From Sequoia sempervirens (Eukaryota; Streptophyta; Pinopsida; Cupressales; Cupressaceae): a stretch of 64,000 bases of DNA. Where the stretch lies: the NCBI GenBank assembly GCA_007258455.2, contig VDFB02373365.1, forward strand, positions 219,366,162 through 219,430,161. Reading direction: 5' to 3'. The number at the start of each line of letters is the position of its first letter. The first letter of the stretch is position 1. Shown here piece after piece: positions 57,874 through 64,000 of this stretch. The notes under the pieces are model-generated. The model saw only the letters and a list, made by a program, of their open reading frames with translations, was not told where the DNA came from and made no database searches. Position numbers and translations under genes: made by a program.

Positions 57874-58581
57874 TGATGCAGGAGCATCCAGTGGTGTAAG
57901 GGCAATCTTGCATCACCCAAAAATAGTTAAATTTCAAATTTCTCAGTTTTTAGATATTTTTTCATTTTTGGATACCCTTTTCATCATAATAAAATTCCCA
58001 ATTTATGGTTTTTATATTATATTCCTAGGTTGAAAGATATTGCAGTTTTAGTTTCCCATATTTGCACCTGAAAATCTTTTGAGTTAGATTTGAGGCACTT
58101 AGAGTTCCTGGAATGGCCACAAAACTTTCCAAAATTGGCATAGCTAATTTTGAGTGCATTATTGACTTCAAGACCTTTCCAACGGTTCAAACAGTTTGTG
58201 AATCGGAGTCCCGGATCAAAAGTTATGGCCCCAGGGAGTTGGTGCACTTTCTAGAAGATACAATTGCAAATGTTCTTTTGAAATTTGAACTTGAAGTTGT
58301 AATTTTTTGGTGCCAAACCGCCTAAACTCAATTTGAATTTTATTTTGGCTCCAAACTAAGGAGGAGCTCTATTTATGGGCAGGTTTCTAATTTTTGGGTA
58401 ACTTTTTGGGGACAAGCTCGCATATTGCGAAAGGGTGATTTTGTAGCTTTCTGTAACTTGCATGTGTTGTAGAACTTGGAGATTTGAGATCCTCTACATG
58501 TAAGAAGCTCCATTTTTTGAATAATAAAATTATTCTCTTATTTGTGGGTTATTTTCTAAATCTCGGGCTGCGCCCTCATCA
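57874..58581 (+). repeat. 5' LTR, 708 bp
   Basis: TGATGCAGGAGCATCC to GCCCTCATCA. Possible TATA-like TATTTATG at 58370-58377 and AATAAAA at 58523-58529. Confidence 0.96.
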
Positions 58582-58583
58582 AG

Positions 58584-58595
58584 TGGTATCAGAGC
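58584..58595 (+). promoter_or_regulatory. primer-binding site (tRNA-iMet)
   Basis: TGGTATCAGAGC two bases after the LTR, a perfect match to the plant initiator tRNA-Met site. Confidence 0.95.
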
Positions 58596-58679
58596 GAGGT
58601 TTTCTTAAGCGTGTGGACATATCGCCGATCGTGAGGTAGTTCACACCAGGACCATGGTTGTGGGTCGAGGTCAAGAAAT

Positions 58680-59860
58680 ATGCCTCCAAGAGTGATGCCT
58701 GGTAGGCATGGTGGTGCCAGAGGTGGTCGAGGTGGCATAAATGCTAGTGGAAGAGATGTATTGGCAACCCTCCAGAGACAAATTGATGTGTTACAAGAGC
58801 AGTTGAGAAGAGGGTTAAACCTGAGGGAGGAAAGTGAGGATAAAGGAGAGGAAGAAGGTTCAAATATAGAAAAGGAAGAAGAAGCAATTGATCAAGACCA
58901 AATGTGGCTAATAAGGGCCATTTCAAAGATTAGGAAAAGACCCAGAGTAGAAGTCCCCAGTTATTCTGGAAGTCTGAACCCAGAAGAGTTGATCGACTAG
59001 ATCAACGAGCTAAAATAATATTTTGAGTATGAGGAAATAGAGGACCTAGATCGGGTTAAGTTTGTGAAAATGAAGCTGAAGGGCCATGCCGGTATTTGGT
59101 GGAAAGAGGTCCACTTGGAAAGAAATCAAAGAGGAAAAGGAAATATCACCAGATGGGATCGCATGGTAGAGAAACTAAAGAAGCAGTTCATAACAGTGGA
59201 CTATGAGTTAGATCTGTTGAAGAAATTGCAAGGGTTGAAGCAAGGAAGCAGATCTGTGAAAGAATATACTGAATATTTTCACAAAATAATAATCAGAACG
59301 GGCCACACAGAGGCCAATAAGGAGAAGGTAGCCCAATATCTTAATGGGTTACGACCGAACATTCAGGAGGAGTTAAGCCTAGTTAGAATGACCACCATTG
59401 AGGATGTGCATTAGTTTGCTCTGAAGGTGGAAGAGAAGCTGAATAAAAGATTTGATGGCAAGAAAAAAAGATGGAGAGGTCAAAGTGAAAGGGGTAGTGG
59501 AAGACCTTTAGGAAGCCGAAATGATGATGAAAAGAAAAGTGAAGATGTGGGTACCAGCCAAAGCCAAAGGAATGACAACTTCTACCACCTTCGTGATCAA
59601 AACAATGGTGATCAAAAAGGTAGAGGATGAGGGGGATATGGACAAGGATCTAGAAGAGGTGGTTTCAAAGGAATGTGTTTCCAGTGTGGTGAAGAAGGGC
59701 ATTGAGCCTATGAATGTCCACAACACCAAGGAAGGGCAGATAAAAGGCCAGAAGGTTGTGGAAGGGTTGCGCATGCAGATGAGGAGGCCCAATCTGAACA
59801 TTCAGATGATGCTAAAAGGGGAGAAGCCCTAGTGATTAGGAGAGCCCTGGTGACTAAAGA
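58680..59860 (+). pseudogene. chromovirus gag with zinc knuckle
   Basis: ATG at 58680 starts MPPRVMPGRHGGARGGRGG, a Gly/Arg-rich head, followed by a helical DVLATLQRQIDVLQEQLRRG and an acidic stretch. The gag core runs VPSYSGSLNPEELID (stop) INELK, MKLKGHAGIWWKEVHLERN, MVEKLKKQFITVDYELDLLK, SVKEYTEYFHKIIIRTGH and QYLNGLRPNIQEELSLVRM. A basic region and the zinc knuckle CFQCGEEGHxAYEC (about 59674-59715) follow, complete except for a TGA inside it. One frame throughout; stops are TAG, TAA, TAG, TGA, TGA and TAA. Confidence 0.95.
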
Positions 59861-59869
59861 AAATCAACC

Positions 59870-60245
59870 ATAACAGAGGAAGAATTTGTTTCTCACAAGG
59901 TGCAAGTGTGAAGGAAAATATTGTGATGTCATTATTGATGGTGGGAGCACCGATAATCTGGTGTCAGAAGAGATGGTCACAAAGTTGAAGCTGAAGAGGG
60001 AAAGGCACCCACATCCATATCGGATTGCCTAGTTGCATAAAGAACATAAAGTTTTGGTCAATGAGCAGTGCCTAGTAAAGTTCAAGATCGGGAGCTACCA
60101 TGATGAGGTACTCTGTGATATCATTCCCATGGATGCATGTCACATGTTGTTGGGGAGGCCATGGCAGTTCAATAGACAAGCTATACATGATGGCCATGCA
60201 AACACTTATTCCTTGAAAAGGATGGGGTTCGTCACAAGTTGAAAC
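59870..60245 (+). pseudogene. chromovirus protease
   Basis: NLFLTRCKCEGKYCDVIIDG followed by GSTDNLVSEEMVTKLKL shows the active-site region in the DGGS form common in plant chromoviruses. After a TAG (Trp or Gln expected), VNEQCLVKFKIGSYHDEVLC, DIIPMDACHMLLGRPWQFNR and HDGHANTYSLKR. It ends at a TGA near 60240; a shift into the next frame (60322-60553) carries the linker to RT. Confidence 0.92.
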
Positions 60246-60321
60246 CCCTGAAGGAGACTGAAGAAAAGGTATGTAGTAGTGCTAGAATTTTTATGTAGAT
60301 GGAAGAAAATTTTTAGAAGGT

Positions 60322-61740
60322 ATGAAGCATGAGTGTGTGTGTTATGCATTTATTCCTAGAGTGAGTAAGGAGGATAGTGAGAAGGTTCCAGAAGAAGTTT
60401 CTGGGATGTTGGATGAGTTTCAGGATATTGTTTCTGATAATGTACCTGAGGGTTTACCACCAATAAGGAAGATCAGTCATCAAATTGACTTGATTCCTGG
60501 AGCCAGTTTTCCAAATAAGGAAGCTCATAGAATGACTCCAGCAAAAATGAGGAGTTGAACAAACAAGTTCAAGAGTTGTTGAGAAAGGGTTTGATACGGG
60601 AGAGTTTGAGTCCATGTGCAGTACCTGCAATACTAGCACCAAAGAAGGATGGGGAGTGGAGGATGTGTACAGATTCCCTAGCCATAAACAAGATAACAAT
60701 CAAGTACAGATTTCCCTTGCCAAGGATGGATGACTTGATGGACTATTTGAGTGGATCTCAGTACTTCACAAATATTGATCTAAAGAGTGGATATCACCGG
60801 ATCCAGATTCGAGAGGGAGATGAATGGAAGACTGCCTTCAAGACAAAAGAGGGCCTGTATGAGTGGTTAGTCATGCCTTTTGGGCTAACCAATGCACCGA
60901 GCACATTCATGCAACTCATGAATGAGGTACTAAAAGAATTTATGTGAAGTTTTATTATTGTGTATTTATATGATATTTTGATTTTTAGTAAGACATTGGA
61001 TGAGCATCTGATGCATATTCAGAGAGCCTTTGAGAAGTTAAGAGAAGAGAAACTGTTGATTAATCTGAAGAAGTGCAGTTTTGTGAAGAGGGAGTTAGTG
61101 TACTTGGGGTTTGTTGTCTCAGCAGAAGGTCTCAAGATGGACCCAGAGAAGGTGAAGGCTATTCTGGAATGGCCTACCCCAAGAACTGCTACCGAGGTGA
61201 GATCTTTCCATGGTTTGGCTAGTTTTTATAGAAAGTTCATTAGAAACTCCAGTAGTATTTGTGGACCCCTAACTGAAATAATGAGAGGGGATAGAAAAGA
61301 ATTCAAGTGGAGCAGTGGAGCGGCAAAAAATTTTGAACTGTTGAAGCAAAAGGTGACAGAGCAACCTATTCTAGCCCTCGCAGATTTCAACAAGGTGTTT
61401 CAGGTGGATTGTGATGCCAGTGGTTATGTCATTGGAGCAGTGTTGAGCCAATAAGGTAAGCACATTACCTATTTCAGTGAAAAGTTAAATGTTGCCAAGA
61501 GAAAGTATTATGTATATGATCAAGAATTTTATGCAATAGTTCAAGCATTAAAGAAATGGAGACATTATTTGTTCTCAAAGGAATTTTTTCTGTATACTGA
61601 TCATTAAGCCTTGCAGTACCTAAATAGTCAGAAAAAATTAAATCAGAGGCATATGAAATGGATAGAGTTTTTGTAGAGTTATACCTTTGTTTTGAAACAT
61701 AGGAGTGGGAAGTCAAATAGGGTTATAGATGCCTTAAGTA
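60322..61740 (+). pseudogene. chromovirus RT and RNase H
   Basis: A linker ([39 protein letters not shown]) in one frame, then after a 1-base shift near 60555 the [62 protein letters not shown], a TGA, and VYLYDILIFSKTLDEHLMHI, where Tyr stands in the first position of the catalytic Asp pair. LVYLGFVVSAEGLKMDPEKV and FHGLASFYRKFIRNSS follow. RNase H: FQVDCDASGYVIGAVLSQ (TAA), YDQEFYAIVQALKKWRHYLF, LYTDHxALQYLNSQ, SGKSNRVIDALSRRH. Confidence 0.95.
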
Positions 61741-63231
61741 GGAGGCATACATTGATGACAAAGATGAAGATTGAAGTGGTTGGGTTTAATGAACTTAAGA
61801 CACTGTACGCAGAAGATCTTGATTTTGTAGAGGCTTGGAAAGCTTGCAAGGAACCTGTTATAGTGGACAAGACAAGGTTGCTGGATTTCATAATCTAGGA
61901 TGGCATGTTATTTAAGGGAAGTCAATTGTGTATCCCGAGGAGTTCTATGAGGGAGAACCTAATAAAGGAAAAGCATAGTGGAGGAATGGCAGGACATTTT
62001 GGTTGGGATAAGACCATTGCCATTATCAGTGAGCATTATTATTGGCCTCAGTTGTCACATGATGTGAAGAAGTTTGTACAAAGCTGTAGAGTATGTCAGA
62101 TGGCTAAAGGAGAGCCAGAATATAGGCTTATATCAGCCCTTACCTGTACTAAAGAGGCCATGGGAGGATATAAGTATGGACTTTGTTCTTGGTTTTCCAA
62201 GGACATAATGAGGGAATGATTCAGTCTTTGTGGTGGTTGATAGGTTTTTGAAGATGGCACATTTCATTCCATGTCAGAAGACCCATGATGCAGTCCACAT
62301 TGCTAACTTATTCTTCAAAGAGGTGGTGAGGCTACATGGTCTGCCAAAGAGTATTGTTTCAGATCGTGACACCAAATTTGTGGGGTACTTCTGGAGGACC
62401 TTATGGAAGAAGCTGAAGACAGAGTTGAAGTTTAGTTCTGCACACCACCCACAAACAGATGGGCAGACAGAGGTTGTTAATAGGAGTCTGGGTAACCTAC
62501 TGAGATGTTTGGTAGGAGATAAACCCAAGGGATGGGACTTGATCTTACCACAGGCATAATTTTCTTACAACAATTCTATTAACAAAAGCACTAGTAGATC
62601 ACCATTCCAGATTGTGTATGGAGGTAGCCCCAGAACAACTCTAGAATTGAGGAAGATGGAGCAAGAGAAGAAAATAAGTGTTGAAGCTGAAGATTTTGTA
62701 GAATACATCAAGGATATACATGAGAAGGTAAGAGATCATATTAACAAGATGAATATGCAGTATAAGGCTAAGGCATATTAGAAGAGGAGGTATAAGGAGT
62801 TATAGATTGGTGATGACGTGATGGTCCACTTGAGGAAAGAAAGGTTTCTAGTGAGAACATATAAAAAATTGAAGATGAAGAAGTTCGGTCCCTGTAAAAT
62901 TTTGAAGAGGCATGATTCAGGGAATGCATATGAGGTAGAGTTGCTGGATGGATTCAACATTTCCCCTATGTTCAACATTTCAAATTTGATAGAGTATCAT
63001 GAAGGTGGCACAGAGGAAGTACCAACGATGGAACAGTGTGGGATTCTAGCACCTACTTTAGAAAAGGAGGAGATTGAAGAAATCCTAGATAGTCATGTGG
63101 GAAGGAGTACCAGGAACAGGCAGTATGAAGAATATCTAGTGAAATGGAAAGGAAGGCATGTTGAAGATCCATCCTAGTTGCCTAAGGTAGAGGTCGACTG
63201 TTTGGGTTCTCCTCCACCATCTGAGATGTGA
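61741..63231 (+). pseudogene. chromovirus integrase with C-terminal chromodomain
   Basis: The zinc-binding HHCC part reads [38 protein letters not shown] and CQMAKG. A frameshift near 62150-62220 disrupts the segment with the first catalytic Asp. [37 protein letters not shown] and [20 protein letters not shown] hold the second Asp and the Glu. The C-terminal domain has RKFGPCKIL-like MKKFGPCKILKRHDSGNAYE. The chromodomain (about 63063-63190) reads IEEILDSHVGRSTRNRQYEE then YLVKWKGRHVEDPS, a TAG at the expected Trp, LPKVEVD, ending TGA at 63229-63231. Confidence 0.95.
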
Positions 63232-63262
63232 CAGGGTCACTTCTCAAATTACCCTGGGTGTC

Positions 63263-63970
63263 TGATGCAGGAGCATCCAGTGGTGTAAGGGCAATCTTGC
63301 ATCACCCAAAAATAGTTAAATTTCAAGTTTCTTATTTTTTAGATGTTTTTACATTTTTTGATACCCTTTTCATCATAATGAAATTCCCAATTTATGGTTT
63401 TTATTTTCTATTCCTGGGTTGAAAGATATTGTAGTTTTAGTTTCCCAGATTTGCACCTAAAAATCTTCTAAGTTAGATTTGAGGCACTTAGAGTTCTTGG
63501 AATGGCCCCAAAACTTTCCAAAATTGGCATAGCTAATTTCAAGTGCGTTTTTGACTTCGAAACTTTTCCAACGGTTCAAATGGTTCGCAAATCGGAATCC
63601 CGGATCAAAAGTTATGGCCCCGGGAAGTTGGCGCACTTTCTAGAAGATACAATTGCAAATATTCTTTTGAAATTTGAACTTCAAGTTGTAATTTTTCAGT
63701 GCCAAACCACCTAAACTCAATTTGAATGTTTTTTTAGCTCCAAACTAAGGAGGAGCTCTATTTATGGGCTAGTTTCTAATTTTTGGGTAACTTTTTGGGG
63801 ACAAACTCGCATATTGCGAAAGGGTGATTCTGTAGCTTTCTGTAACTTGTATGTGTTGTATAACTTGGGGATTTGAGATCCTCTGCATGTAAGAAGCTCT
63901 ATTTTCTGAATAATAAAATTATTCTCTTATTTGTGGGTTATTTTCTAAATCTCGGGCTGCGCCCTCATCA
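63263..63970 (+). repeat. 3' LTR, 708 bp
   Basis: Same length and ends as 57874-58581. The purine-rich stretch expected before it is displaced: GTGACAGGGTCAC ends about 30 nt upstream. TATTTATG at 63759-63766. Confidence 0.96.
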
Positions 63971-64000
63971 CAGCTTCTATAATTCAGCCATGTAAATCTA

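Larger units (their letters stand above)
57874..63970 (+). mobile_element. 6.1 kb complete chromovirus (Ty3/gypsy)
   Basis: Two 708-bp LTRs, target duplication CAGCT (57869-57873, 63971-63975), a tRNA-iMet primer site, then gag, zinc knuckle, protease, RT, RNase H, integrase and chromodomain in order on the plus strand. The LTRs are equal in length and differ at a few percent of positions, so it is the youngest-looking gypsy here. About 16 stops and a few frameshifts inactivate it, and the RT catalytic motif is changed. Confidence 0.97.

Overview
This window is a repeat-rich stretch of nuclear DNA from a land plant with a large genome. A gymnosperm is my guess, but nothing here proves it. I see no intact host gene, no rRNA or tRNA gene, no CRISPR array and no bacterial-style operon. 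Almost all recognisable coding sequence is decayed LTR-retrotransposon protein: Ty3/gypsy of the Tat type, of chromodomain (chromovirus) types, and Ty1/copia. There are also small terminal-inverted-repeat (TIR) elements, foldback elements and microsatellites. A 100-base N gap lies at 935-1034.

Layout. (1) 1035-6053, minus strand: a Tat-type gypsy gag-protease-archaeal-type RNase H-RT polyprotein, cut off by the gap. (2) 6054-7297: an LTR-like segment with a TATA box. (3) 7354-11406, minus: a 1,351-codon reading frame of unknown function, riddled with stops but almost free of frameshifts. (4) 11407-13383: an unexplained GC-richer block. (5) 13384-14699: the 3' end of a chromovirus (integrase tail, chromodomain, LTR). 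(6) 14970-47957: one old plus-strand chromodomain gypsy whose parts can be followed through a stack of insertions: a TIR element in its 5' LTR; a 7.5 kb Tat-like non-autonomous element (16350-23854) in its leader; a 5.1 kb gag-protease element (24570-29658) and a 3.8 kb copia-type element without coding domains (30070-33888) in its gag; an LTR-like block (34834-36493) between protease and RT; a 7.1 kb copia element (37469-44532), itself hit by two TIR elements, in its RNase H; and a 1.4 kb TIR-like insert with palindromic repeats (44639-46053). (7) 47958-51928: mostly non-coding, with a 120-codon relic, a foldback element and an LTR end plus primer-binding site. (8) 51929-57579: a complete minus-strand copia element. 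(9) 57874-63970: a complete plus-strand chromovirus with two 708-bp LTRs and a CAGCT target duplication.

Target-site duplications read directly from the sequence (CACAT, ACCAT/ATCAT, GTTCT, GATCA, CAGCT, AAGGG, CACTT) fix most element borders and the order of insertion. Every protein-coding element carries in-frame stops, and several have lost catalytic residues, so none should be autonomous now. Stop codons are enriched in TAG at sites where Gln (CAG) or Trp (TGG) would fit, as expected for C-to-T decay of methylated plant transposons.

The least explained items are the 1,351-codon frame with an LTR between it and gag, the gag-only element with a long acidic Cys-containing tail and motif-array LTRs, and a TIR family with 5-bp target duplications.
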